The notes below the pieces were generated by a model. It was not told where the DNA came from and searched no databases. It worked only from the letters and a program-made list of their open reading frames with translations. 64,000 nt of DNA from Penicillium oxalicum (taxonomy: Eukaryota > Ascomycota > Eurotiomycetes > Eurotiales > Aspergillaceae), in the NCBI RefSeq assembly GCF_001723175.1, contig NC_064651.1, forward strand, positions 1,550,001-1,614,000. The letters run 5' to 3'. The translations under genes were made by a program, and so were the position numbers. Below, one piece after another: positions 21,417 through 32,957 of the stretch; position 1 is the stretch's first letter; the number at the start of each line of letters is the position of its first letter.

Positions 21417-24400
21417 GAGCAGCTGTCGAGTTATACGCAGCAAGTCTCGACGGTAGGGAAAAAGAGGAGTCGCTGAAAAGTCACCCCATTCATGCACCCT
21501 CAACAAGGAAATCAAAAATGAGAGGAGAGGGAAGGAGAGACAGAGAGAGAGAAGGAGGAGAAGATATTAGGAGGCCAAAGGGACTCGAGGAAGCAGGAGT
21601 TTAGAGAAAACCGGACTCTAGCCTGTTTGTAATCATGAATCAAGTGGATTTAATGGAGTTAAGCCCTGAATCAGAATAATGTTCTATGACCACCGAGGGT
21701 CTCGTCCCTCACTTCCACCACTTGATCATCGCTCACTCACAGTGACGAATCTGATGACCAGACGTGTGGGGCGATCGAGCGGGAGAAAGCAGATGAAAGC
21801 GCAAATTTGTTCTGTTGGTGGGTGCCTATGGATACTGGACGTATGCACAACTGTACATAAAGCTTGAATCATCCAGAATTCCGGCTCTGTTCGTCCGAGG
21901 CCGACGGGCTTATCAAGTGAGATCTGGATTCGGGAGTCAACCGTTGGGATGCATAATCAGCAAACTACAGGATCCATGTCTTCATGATTAGTCTTGACAT
22001 CCAGATGAACATGTAAACCCTGAGAGACGGTGAGTCTTGTGGACATTTCCAATACTGCCTGCTATGTGACTGATCGAGAGGGTGTCCAAGTCCAGTCTTG
22101 CATTTGTTTCCCGGCAATTATTGCAATGGAAACTCGATTTCTGTGCAGCTCTCAAATCTGAACATGGATACCTTTTTTGGGCTTTGTTGTCGGCTTGAAC
22201 CGTGTCTCCGGGTATTTTATTGCCCGTGACGGCAATTTTTACGAGAGCTGGCTGCCCATTTGCTCTATCGAATACGATGCGACCATACCGATTGAGACAA
22301 AGTTGGAATCTCAATACGGCCGCATACACATTTACATACAGATATACAGTGCATAACTGCATATGTTGAGATGTAATCACAGCAATCAGTTTTTTGCCCT
22401 TGGAGATAGATTGTAACAGTTGATCCGTCCATCTTTATGATTGGAATGCCGGCTTCCCTGGCAGGGTGCACAACCGAAATCGAGGTCCACCAGTCAATAT
22501 GTAGAGTCTGGATCGCCGTATCCCTGTGTAGCGTAACGTCTTACCATCAAGATTGGTGGCAGTCTCCCTAATTTGCGAGTGTTGACTAGTGCCAGGGCCC
22601 AGCCAAGAGGGAACAAGGGGTCAGGGACCTCTGTCCTTTGGACTCACTGCCTCATGTTGAGGTCTTTGCGTTTCTCAATGTCAGAACTTGACCAACCTCG
22701 TCCAAGTCAGTAAAATCCGAATCAAGAAATAATGATGAGGTTCACAAAAAACATGATTAGTGATCATGCGTCGGACAGTATTAGTAATTACTGGGAGCAT
22801 TCTGGTGCTGTACTGCGTGATGTTGATTGGTGCGCAGTTAGCGCACTCGCTTTCGTGTTCGTTCACTGCTGACTAATAATGCTCCTGATAGGCCGTGCCC
22901 GCTGGCGGCCACCTCAGTTACGGACGCTACCGTAAAGCTGTCTGTCGATGTATACGAATCCCCGCGGGACGGACTCCACCTCGTCAGCTTATCAACGGCT
23001 TCGCGACGGTCTCCATCGGAATCGGCAATCATTACGGCCGACCTCCGATTTGTTGCAACCAGTAGGGTCATTGTAAATCTTTCCTTGATGGATTGCCACG
23101 AGGTCTCCTCTTTGCTGTCCGACCGTTTTAGAGAGCACAGCAATCTATATACTCCGTAAAACATCGAATACTTATGAAGTAGATAAACATACTACCAAAT
23201 ACGCACGGAGTACCTATATATTTGCGTACCGCAACTTCGTATCTATCATTCGACGAGCCCCATTAGACAATCAATCAACTGCATGCGCATCCATGGACCT
23301 ACTCACCCCCGATTTGCTGTACAATTTGAACAGAGGCAGTGGCACGATCGTACATCCCCCACCCAGCCGAGGACAGGAGTGGAGAACCGGCTGCCCGAGA
23401 GTTCAACACTGTGTCGGCCCTTAGCCGATGGGTGGGGGAGGGGGGGGCATCTCCAAAATTGGGATCACAAATTGTGCACATTTGAAGATTTCGTTCCGAA
23501 AACGTGAGATTCAACCCGTTTCTACATTACACTTTCTAAGAAAGATCGATATCGCTTTTTTCCTGGCTTTGCAAGGTATCATGCATCTTCGAGAGATCCG
23601 GTATGCTGCTCAGAGTGGTGAGGAGTGACGCACTCGTCTTCTAGGCATGATGCGGTGATGTAAATTGCAAACAATTGGCATATTACTCGAGATCGTTGAT
23701 TACTCGTTTGATTATCAGGCCTTGAATATTCACGTACTATGGCCTTTGAAATGTGCTTATTCATTACGCTTGTATCCAGCTTTCCATAGGTAGTCGTGGT
23801 TGTCCAGCGAGAAACATAACATATGGAGCTTGTCCGTTCGGACTTGAACGTTGTGTAGGTGGAAGCATGGTCACGGCTACATGCAACGACGGATCTAACG
23901 TGTCGAATTGTCCGACATGATCTAGACTCTCACGCCGCATCAATCTCTTTCGCGAGTGACATCACGAGGAGCATACTGAACTTCTGCTAATCCAGACCGG
24001 TTTCTTTTTTCTTTTCCATTTTTGATGTCCAGTAATGCGGAGAACCCCCACGTGTACATTTACATCTCCGAGTCGGGGCGCAAGCCTAATGGGGTAGCTC
24101 CATTCGGAGTTCGGACCAACAGTTGCCCATGCTATTGTCAGCATGCTTGCGTCCGACCTGATTCGGGCATGATCAGTGCGTGGGAAGACTGATCATTCAG
24201 GAAGACATTGATTAAATTATGCGCAATGGAACTCCTGGAGCAAATCTGTGAGATGAAATTCATTGGGGGGTCTATCTGGATCTCCCGTCAATGAAACAAG
24301 CTACGAAATGCAAACATTCTGCGAGGAGCAGAGGTAATTCTCGCTTCCACTCTATTCTTTTTTCCCCTCCCCTCATCACCACGGGTATTGGTTGATCCGT

Positions 24401-24642
24401 TTCATCGTCAAGTCATAAGAACGGCGGGGTCACTAACCCTGGATTGACACAGGGAGGTATGTCGTCCACAGAACAGCCCGCCGCCCTGAGTGAGCCTAGT
24501 TTTCGCATCAGGCTAGGGCATCGGCACCTGGGTTCGAGAGGAAAGATGATCCAATGGCGGGCGGGTTGACCAAGTGACAGCAATGGACTGCTCGCGAGGT
24601 TCCCGCAGCATGGATTCACGATCACTGCGGATCGCGCTGCAT
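21417..24642. other. Intergenic region with a possible decayed minus-strand gene (about 21990-22520)
   Basis: About 3.2 kb between the ABC transporter start and the ornithine aminotransferase stop. On the minus strand two overlapping frames read as coding-like: IDWWTSISVVHPAREAGIPI then KMDGSTVTIYLQGQ (22495-22388), and NRYGRIVFDRANGQPALVKI then AVTGNKIPGDTVQADNKA (22295-22165). They lie in different frames, lack a clear start and I recognise no family. A TACTCCGT / ACGGAGTA inverted pair about 50 bp apart lies near 23150-23210. A 7-8 G run occurs near 23440. The rest is unremarkable. Confidence 0.4.
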
Positions 24643-26220
24643 CTAGTTCTCAATACCGATCTTGACGTCCTTCTCCGGAGCGGGGATCACGTGGTCCTCG
24701 GTCTTGCCATTGAGGTGAGGGAGCTCGTTCACAGCCTCACCGATGAGTTCCAAGGCCTTCTGGATCTCCTCTTCGGTAATAACCAGTGGAGGGGCAAGGC
24801 GGATGATGTTCTGGTGAGTAGGCTTGGCCTGTGAAGCACAAAATGGCAGGGTTAGTGTATTTCCATGAAGTACAAGGCAAGGAAGGCATCTGAAGACGAT
24901 GCGCATCAAATGCCAACGAGGGACAAGATTGTACGTACCAGCAGACCCTTAGTCTTCATCAACATGCACAGATCCCAGGCACTGTGTCCGTTGGTCTTGG
25001 ATTCGTCAATGACAATGGCGTTCAGCAATCCCTTGCCACGCACGGTTTGGATCAGGGGGCTCTTCAGGTCTTCCAGACCCTTTCGGAAGATGTGACCGAG
25101 CTTCTCGGCGCGCTCCACCATGTTCTCCTCCTCTGCACAACCTCGAGCGCACGGATTGCCACGGCGCAACCCAGCGGGTTACCGCCGTAGGTGGAACCGT
25201 GGGTGCCGGGCTCGATCGTGAGCATGACGTCCTTGCGGCCGAGGACACACGAAACGGGATACATGCCACCCGAGATAGCTTTGCCCAACAAAAACCATGT
25301 CAGGCTTGATCCCGCTCCATTCGTGGCAGAGCAGCTTGCCAGTTCGGGCAATACCAGTCTGGATCTCATCACAGATCAGGAGCACGTTATGCTTATCGCA
25401 CAGAGCGCGAGCTTCCTGCAAGTAGTCCTCATCGGGGACAACAATACCGGCCTCACCCTGAATGGGCTCGACCAAGAAGGCAGCCAAATTGGGTCCCGCT
25501 GCCTCGAAGCCTCCCGCAGAGCGGCCTTATTGTTATAGACAATCGGCTTCTCCGTGCGGGGATTGTGCAGCCGATACCGGAGGAAGGTAGGGGCCGTAGT
25601 TCTCGCGCGATTCCGGGTCAGAGGACAACGAGATGGCGGCAACTAAATTCAAGCGCACAATGTGAATTATTAGCCATTGTTCCATCGTATCACCGGGATG
25701 GGCCCTTTCTTTACCGTGCGACCATGGAAGTTGTGCTCGGCACTCAAGACGAGGGCCTTGTTCTCCGGAATGCCCTTGACCTTGTATCCCCACTTGCGGG
25801 CGATCTTGATTCCCGTCTCGACAGCAGCTTCGGCACCAGTGTTCATGGGCAGCACCATGTCGAATCCGAAGTAGCGGTCACAAACTCGGCAAAGCGAGGG
25901 AAGACATCGTTGTAGAAGCGCGGCGAGCTGAGAGTCAACCGTGAGGCCTGGTCAACCAGCGCCGCGACCAGCTTGGGGTGGCAGTGACCCTGATTGACAG
26001 CGGAGTAGGCCGACAGGAAGTCCAAGTAGTGGCGTCCCTCAGGATCCCAAACCGAGGTTCCCTGAGCCCGGGCAAAGACTACCGGCAAGGGGTGGTAGTT
26101 ATGAGCCGCAAAGTCATGCTCGGCCTGAATGGCCGCGTCCGTGGACGCTGCGTGGTAGTGGGCAGAAACACCGTTCGTGGCCTTGACCCCGTTGGATCCG
26201 TTGGTCTCTTTGATGGCCAT
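24643..26220 (-). CDS. Ornithine aminotransferase gene, reading frame broken by about seven single-base indels
   Basis: PLP enzyme converting ornithine and 2-oxoglutarate to glutamate semialdehyde and glutamate in arginine catabolism (OtaA/Car2 type). The start at 26220 gives [20 protein letters not shown]. Recognisable blocks in order are [130 protein letters not shown] (PLP lysine), [17 protein letters not shown] and a C-terminal block ending VKIGIEN. Introns are 25643-25714 and 24829-24938. The blocks lie in different frames: shifts occur near 25878, 25714, 25580, 25556, 25508, 25290 and 25134. Residues between shifts look fully conserved and I saw no in-frame stop there. Either a low-quality sequence patch or a very recent pseudogene fits. 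Family identity is secure; functionality is not. Confidence 0.9.
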
Positions 26221-27092
26221 GATGGCAATTATGTATGTTTGTGGGGGGAAAGAGTATCGGCACTGAAGGATAGTTGGAGAAATGAGGGGAAGAGGAGAGG
26301 GGAGAGATCGGATAAGCGTGATAAGCGCGGAAGAGGAAGGGAGTATACTTCACGAGTACACAGGGTTGAGGATGGACAAGAGGCAGAGGACAAAAGAGCC
26401 CTCACAAAATCTTTCGTGAGGATAGTAGATGAGAATGTGAGATAATTTCAAAGATCCAAGGACGATACACCACGAAAGAAAAAAGTCCATCCTCAAGGGC
26501 CCCCGGTCAATTAAGTAGTCTCCAGTTGGCCGATGGACCCGTGGAAGCGGGCGTGGCGTCCGTCGTTGGAGATCCGCCGCTATGCCGCTAAGTGCAAGTG
26601 GCCTTCTCCTAAGTGCAGGTTGTCGCGAGCCTCCTTTCCCCTCGACATCCACTGTCCCCTATGCGCAGGATTACACGAGTTTGCTTCACCTTTTGCTTTC
26701 TAGACTCCTCCCTGTCTCCAGACCATTTCCGACCGTCTCCAATGGTATTGAACCGTTGACCGGTCCGGTCAGCAGAAAAGAAACCTCCCTCCGAGGCACA
26801 TTCCCCCAAAAAATACCACGCGGCGCCATTCGCTACTTCTTTGGTTGCCCCCAACTGAACTGGCCACGCCTCGTGACTTTCTCGCCGAATACGGAACGCG
26901 GTTGTCCAACCCCTGCTCGGAGCCTCTTCATCACCGCAGAGCATTGATGTCATGCTCGACGCCCCCCGCATCATCTTGCGTTGTAGGGCGAAACCGAGAC
27001 GAACTCTCCCCCCAGCTCGTCAGAGCATTGTAGATGTGTTGGCGCTGATTGGGTGATTCCATTGTTCTCCTCCCGTCTCGTGACTGACAGCC
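26221..27092. promoter_or_regulatory. Divergent promoter region of ornithine aminotransferase and GPI10
   Basis: These 872 bases lie between two divergent start codons. On the strand of the aminotransferase the immediate upstream sequence is C/T-rich (26221-26345), as in fungal leaders. I see no clear TATA element or known operator, so the role is positional inference. Confidence 0.5.
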
Positions 27093-29688
27093 ATGCCGTC
27101 AATGGTGTCCGCCGCCTCTGCCTCGTCCCCTTCCCCGCGTCGGCTCGCGTCGCAACCGCCGCTCCACTCTCCAGCAGCAAACATCTTGCTGTTTCTGGTG
27201 GCATTCCGATTGCTCAATGCGCTTGCTGTGCGCACCTTTTTTCAGCCCGATGAGTTCTTCCAGTCCTTGGAACCCGCCTGGCAGATTGCGTTTGGCAAGG
27301 ACCAGGGCGCCTGGTTGACCTGGGTAAGGAGATGATGCGCAGTTTCAGTTCACCGATCCAGAAGTGTGTCTATTCTAATTCTGTGCAATACGCGCGATGC
27401 AATAGGAATGGCACAACCAACTTCGATCGTCATTACATCCGCTTTTCTTCGCGGCTATCTACAAAGCAGCAGATGTCCTTGCAACGACCTTCCGTCTGTC
27501 TGCTGCGACACGGGCAGATCTCCTGATTGCGGCACCCAAGTCCGCACAGGCGGTGATTGCGGCGATCGGCGACTTTTATACATGGAAGATGGCGACTCGT
27601 GTTTACGGGTGCGACTCGCGGGGCGCATGGACAACGGTATGTGCCATTCACGGTCAATAGCGGAACCTCCGCCCCTGAGGAAGTTGAATTGGACTGATGA
27701 TGCGACTCCAGCTGTTCGCAACGGTCCTCAATCCCTGGCAATGGTTTTGCTCTACGAGAACCTTGTCCAATTGCGTCGAGACCACCGTGACGATTGTTGC
27801 GTTGGACCAGTGGCCGTGGCAATGGTCCACAGGCGCTCGAATCGTCCGCAGTCGCACAAACAAAGCAGGTGACAAAGGCGCCACCGACAGCTCTAGGTCC
27901 CTTCTATCAAGGTACCACGGATATCCGATACCTTCCCTGCATTGAAGATTTGGGAGCTAACAAGCTGTGTCGTACAGCCTGCGCCGTTGCCTATGCCTCG
28001 CAGCGCTAGCTTGCATACTCCGCCCGACCAATATCCTGATCTGGTTGACTCTGGCAACTGTTGCTTGGCTGCGCTCCGGCTGGAGTCAGCGTACAGCGCT
28101 TCTTCGGGAGATCTTCTTCTGCGGGTTAGTCACATCTCTTGTTTTTTGACAACAAAGTCTTATTCTCCGGGTACTTTTGACCTGATCTCACCTATGTTTT
28201 CAAAGATCAATCATTCTTGGCGCGTCAACTATCGCCGATCGTCTGTTCTACGGATTCTGGACCTTCCCTCCTCTGCGCTTCTTATACTTCAATATCGCTC
28301 AATCTCTGGCAGTCTTCTACGGACGAAATGATTGGCATTACTATCTGTCGCAAGGCTATCCCCTACTACTGACCACTTTACTACCGTTTGCCCTCGTGGG
28401 TCTTTTCCGCACATTAAACACTCGCACGTTCTCAGCCGCCGATCACTTGCAGACGGCGATCCGCTTGCAATTGGCCACCATTTGCCTGGTGATGCCACTC
28501 GTGCTGTCGCTTATCTCCCACAAGGAAGTCCGCTTCATCTACCCACTATTACCTGCACTGCATATTCTTGCTGCGCCTCCACTGGTCCAGTTTTTCTATC
28601 CTGCGGTCTATTCACGGTCATCGAGTGCTTCGACTCCACAGAGGCTAGTTCTCATCTTCCTTATCCTCGCCAACTTGGTCATTGGTCTGTACACGAGTCT
28701 TTACCATGGATCGGGTGTGATTAATGTCTTGACGTACCTTCGTGGTCAACATGAAGCTCACGGTGTATCTGCCGGATCATCCACGACCCTGCGTCCCAAT
28801 CCTGGAATCACCGCCGGCTTTTTGATGCCTTGCCACAGCACACCGTGGCGCTCACACCTCGTCTTTCCATCCATCAATGCCTGGGCACTGTCTTGCGAGC
28901 CACCGATCGATCAAACTCCAGCCAAAAAAGCCATCTACAGAGATGAAGCTGATCAATTCTACGACGACCCCTCCCATTTCCTCCGTGAGAAAATGAAGGG
29001 TGGACTCCGCTATACTCCTTCAAGGCCAAGCTACCAAGCCGGATATCACTCCGCCATTGACACGAAGGCTGGGGAGACCTGGACCCACGAGTGGCCCGAC
29101 TACCTGGTCTTCTTCCAGCATCTCGAGCCTACCATGCACACTCTCCTTCGCGCCTCGTCATATGCCGAATGCTGGCGCACCTATAACACCGCCTGGCACG
29201 ACGATTGGCGACGTCGCGGCGACGTCGTGGTCTGGTGCCTGGACCCAGTAGAGCAAGATGCATGGCGTGTCCAAAAACATAACCACGCACAAGCCGCCCG
29301 AGACCGACATTTCGACCAAATCATCCATGTCTTCCAGCGAGACGCCCGTCGTCAACAACAGCAGGGACTGAAAGCACTCGTTCCCTCCTCGTCGTCCTTT
29401 TCATTTCTCTGGTCCTCGCAGACGCCCCGATTCTCGACGTTCCCGGCGTGGCGCCGCGCCGTGCAGTCGTATTTCTCCCCTCGTCCCTCCTGGCGACAGT
29501 CGTTGCAGTCTCTTTTTGCACCACGTCAGGTGAGCGTATGGCCATGGAACCGGCGATCACGCTCCTTCTGGGAACGGTTCTGGACCCCCAAGCCAGGGAT
29601 GTGGGGTTTGACCCCCTCATCGTTACTGGACTGGTTCAGGAGAAGACAGGAATCTGAGTCGCAGGATGATCGGGAAATGTGGAATTGA
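27093..29688 (+). CDS. gpi10: GPI mannosyltransferase 3 (Gpi10/PIG-B), GT22 family
   Basis: ER membrane enzyme adding the third mannose to the GPI-anchor precursor from dolichol-phosphate-mannose. Exons 27093-27323, 27406-27636, 27712-27911, 27978-28124 and 28206-29688 give 763 residues. The luminal loop motif [20 protein letters not shown] near residue 50 is diagnostic of GT22 enzymes. Further blocks are [100 protein letters not shown] and [20 protein letters not shown]. The C-terminal third is more polar with a Ser/Arg/Trp-rich tail. The third intron has the unusual donor GTACCA but a good GCTAAC branch site. A second in-frame ATG nine bases downstream is an alternative start. Confidence 0.93.
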
Positions 29689-30527
29689 TGGAATTCCTGC
29701 TTCTGGTCCAGTTGAGATTTTGGGTTCTGAATTCTGGATCCGCAGGTTGTCTCGGACGTTGTACAAAGGCTTTTGCGGGACTCATGCCCGTATATAATCA
29801 GTTGGCATGGGACTTTTAATCTACTGATGCACATGTAATAAATATCCTGTTGAGTTCTTTTAACCTTTTATTGAGCGATGAATAATCTGAACAGACTGAC
29901 TCGATATCGCTGGTAGATTCCAACGTCTCCGCTTCTTCTTCTGTAGACAAAGACCTCCTTTCCAGATGGTGAACAATAGCGCCGCACATAACGGTGTGAC
30001 GAGATAAAAGACTCGAGGATACCTATCAGGATATGTATCCACCTGCAGACGCATTTTCCCTGGACGGATGATCGCGATTACCTACCTACTTCAGGCAAAG
30101 AACGGTGGGGGCCTATGGAGCCCGATCACCGGCTCATGGATGGATGGAAAAGGACGGAATTTCCCACTACTGGAATAAATCCACTTTTCAAGCATTTATA
30201 GAAGTTCCTGTCAACATGATCGTCTGTTGCACCGGGGCTAGTCATACGTCGAGCATTCCGCGGATAAGAACAGTAGAGCATCAATGATCACTTCAACCAC
30301 ACCGAGAAAATATTTGATTAGAAATCTCTTTAGGTTCTTAAGCAGGTCCCGAAAAGGTACGAAAATGGTTACAATTTATATAAATATTTGCAAAAGAAGA
30401 AAGAGAAAAATTGAGTAGAAGAGAAAAATGTCATCAACCGAAAAGGGTACAATCGCTTCATCCTAGACATATCCAATGTCGTCTGGTCTTGACCCCATTT
30501 CGATTCCCTCGCTTGTTCATCTCTTTT
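29689..30527. other. Convergent 3' intergenic region
   Basis: 839 bases between converging GPI10 and ArfGAP stop codons. It is AT-rich around 29830-29880 and 30360-30430, with AATAAA-like words (for example AATAAATATCC near 29838) that could serve as polyadenylation signals. No gene is supported. Confidence 0.55.
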
Positions 30528-32957
30528 TCAACCGTAACGTGCGCTCAGACTGGCAAAGGCATCCGGACTATGCCGTCCACTCTGGAACCCATTGACGTCC
30601 ACACTGGGCTGACTCATGTGGGTTCTCTGAAAGCCGTTCGAAGCGGGCGGAGGGCCTGAGAAAGGCGATACTTTCATGCCGTTTCCAGGCGCGGAAGACA
30701 TCCCCATCCCATTGTTGGATTCCATTCCAATCCCCAGGCCGGAAGAGGGTGCAAATGCAGAGACGCCGGCCTGAGCTGCGAGTCCGGACCCAACGTTTGC
30801 GGCACCAAACGGATTGCGGGAGGCCGTGCTGACACCGGCGGGTGGGGTTTGCATAGATGAGCCCGAGAGTGAGATTGGTGTGGAAGAGAGGGAATGGGAA
30901 AGGGGAGGGACGGGGCTGGTTCCGGCGTTCGTCGGTTGAAATTGATACCGAGATTGGTCGGAAGCGGAGGCCATGGGGTTGGTGTTGTACAGTGAGAGAA
31001 TGTTGTTCTTGTTCATAGCTGAGGTCTGTTGAGGCATGAGCTGCTGCTGCTGGAACTGATTTTGCTGAGGCGCTCCTTGCGCGCCCATGGATTGCTGGAA
31101 TGGATTGTAGTTGGCTTGCGCAGCAGGCATTGTTTGCTGCATCATTTGCTGAGATTGTGGTTGCTGTAATTGAGTCTGGAAAGCCGGTGTCTGGATGAAT
31201 GGAGATGTGCCGAAAGGTGAAGTGGAAGAGATTGCAGGCATGGTGTTCGCATGTCGGGGCTGTTGCGGGATGTTGATAGACGGCATCGGTTGACCATTGT
31301 GCTGGGATGGCGGTTGTCCATACGGATTTTGCTGCGGTGACTGCTGCTGTGACGTGGCGTTGAAGAATGGATTGCTCGGTTGCGCATTTGAAGCCTGATG
31401 GGAGAATGATTGCACACTCGACCCACCTTGCGGCTGACTCCCTGTTTGGAAGAAAGGATTGAAGTTGTTGCCCAAGGCCTGAGGTGATGAAGCGAAGCCA
31501 TTTTGGGAGAAAGTGGACGTTGCAGGCGGAGTGAGGGGCTGTTGGTAAGTGGCTTGGGGCATCAAGCCTGTCTGCGCAGGAAATCCTCCTGTTGAATGAG
31601 GGAACAGAGGCTGTGAAACTTGAAGAGTCTGGAAGGATGCCTCCAAAGATTGCGGCGGCTGCGTCGCTGGCTGCGCAGGCGGTCGATCAAATGGATTATA
31701 TGACGGGTTTTGTGTTGGCTGTTGTGACGGAGGATTACCTGCTCTCGCCGCGGGCATATCGAATGGGTTCGGAGAGGGCGCTCGCGGCGCCACAGTCGCG
31801 CTCACGGTGGTTGTGGGTTTCTCTGCCGACACGGGTGTTCGAGATCTTGACGCCGGGTTGCTACGTTCCCCTAGGCGCACCAATGTCTCAACGGATTTTT
31901 CAAAATTCTCATTCAGGCCGCGCAGGACCATCTCGTTCCGTCGATCGTTGTCAAACCCCATATCGCGAAGAGCAGCCATCTTAGCCTCGAAGGAAGCCGT
32001 GGTCAGATCGGCGACAGGTGCACCGAGACCGGTCGTCTGCCGGGCAGAGCGTGACCACGAATCCTGATCCATATTCGGAGAGAGTGACGCCTTGGATTTA
32101 CTGCCGAATCGGCTCAGGTTCGAGGTTGACGAAGCGGTTCGTAGTCCAAACCATTTGCCGGACTTTGGAGGCAGCGGAGGCGGCGAGCCCTCCGGTGAAC
32201 GATCGCTTCGTCCATAGTCATCGTAGCTCTTTTGCCGTTCTCGGCGTTCCTCGCGTCCGTCATTCTTCCGGCCGTAACTAGCTTCCTCGCGACTCGGGGG
32301 CTTCGGCTTTCCATCTTCCAATGATCGGTACTGGTATTTCTGGCGAATAAAACGCTCCATGCAGGAATCCGCCTCGTCAATATCTGTGGGCACCGGGGGT
32401 TTGATATTCTTGGGATTGAAGATTTTGTTCATGAGCAGGTTGCCGTGCGATTTCATGCTCTACATCCAGACGACGCAAAAAAACAGTCTCCCAGTCAGCT
32501 CAATAGTCCCAGTGCTTTTCTTGTCGGAGTCGGCATCGGATTGACTTACATCCACCTGCTCGTCAGTCCAGGTGTCCATCGATAAGGATTTGACCTTGGA
32601 GATATGTGTGCCCAGTTTGCGGTGGATTGCCGCGCATCGCATACACAGGAAGATGCCCATCTACAGAAGGACACGCGATCAGTCGAGGAACCCTTCGGTG
32701 GTGGAGGTGAAGCCGCAGCTCCGGTGACGTACATTCCAGCTGGCCCATCCTAAAAAGAGTGAACAATGAACCCGATTAGTTTCTTCCTTGTCTCTACAGT
32801 ACCATCCGGGCTGGGAGAGATTCGAAGGGGTGGGCAACATACCTGTGTTGAGAGCATCGCAGTCGGCGCAGCGGTCATTGCCGGGGACGGTCCGGACCAG
32901 CTCGGCAAGGGTTCTCTCATTGCGCAGCTGCTGGCGCTTGCTGATAATACTTGGCAT
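30528..32957 (-). CDS. ArfGAP with UBA domain and Gln-rich tail, Gts1-like
   Basis: GTPase-activating protein for Arf, acting in vesicle traffic. Minus-strand exons 32957-32843, 32749-32733 (17 nt), 32660-32550 and 32459-30528 give 724 residues. The ArfGAP zinc finger is complete: Cys30, Cys33, Cys50 and Cys53 (CX2CX16CX2C), with the catalytic Arg58 in AAIHRKLG, followed by KVKSLSMDTWTDEQVD. The tiny second exon encodes GWASWN inside the finger. A UBA-like segment (FEAKMAALRDMGFDND...VETLVRLGE) occupies about 236-276. The last 430 residues are rich in Gln, Asn, Pro, Ser and NPF/NPFF-like motifs (for example PSYNPFDRP), which could bind EH domains. ArfGAP-UBA-Gln-rich is the layout of yeast Gts1. 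Several open frames on the other strand are shadows of the repetitive tail. Confidence 0.9.
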
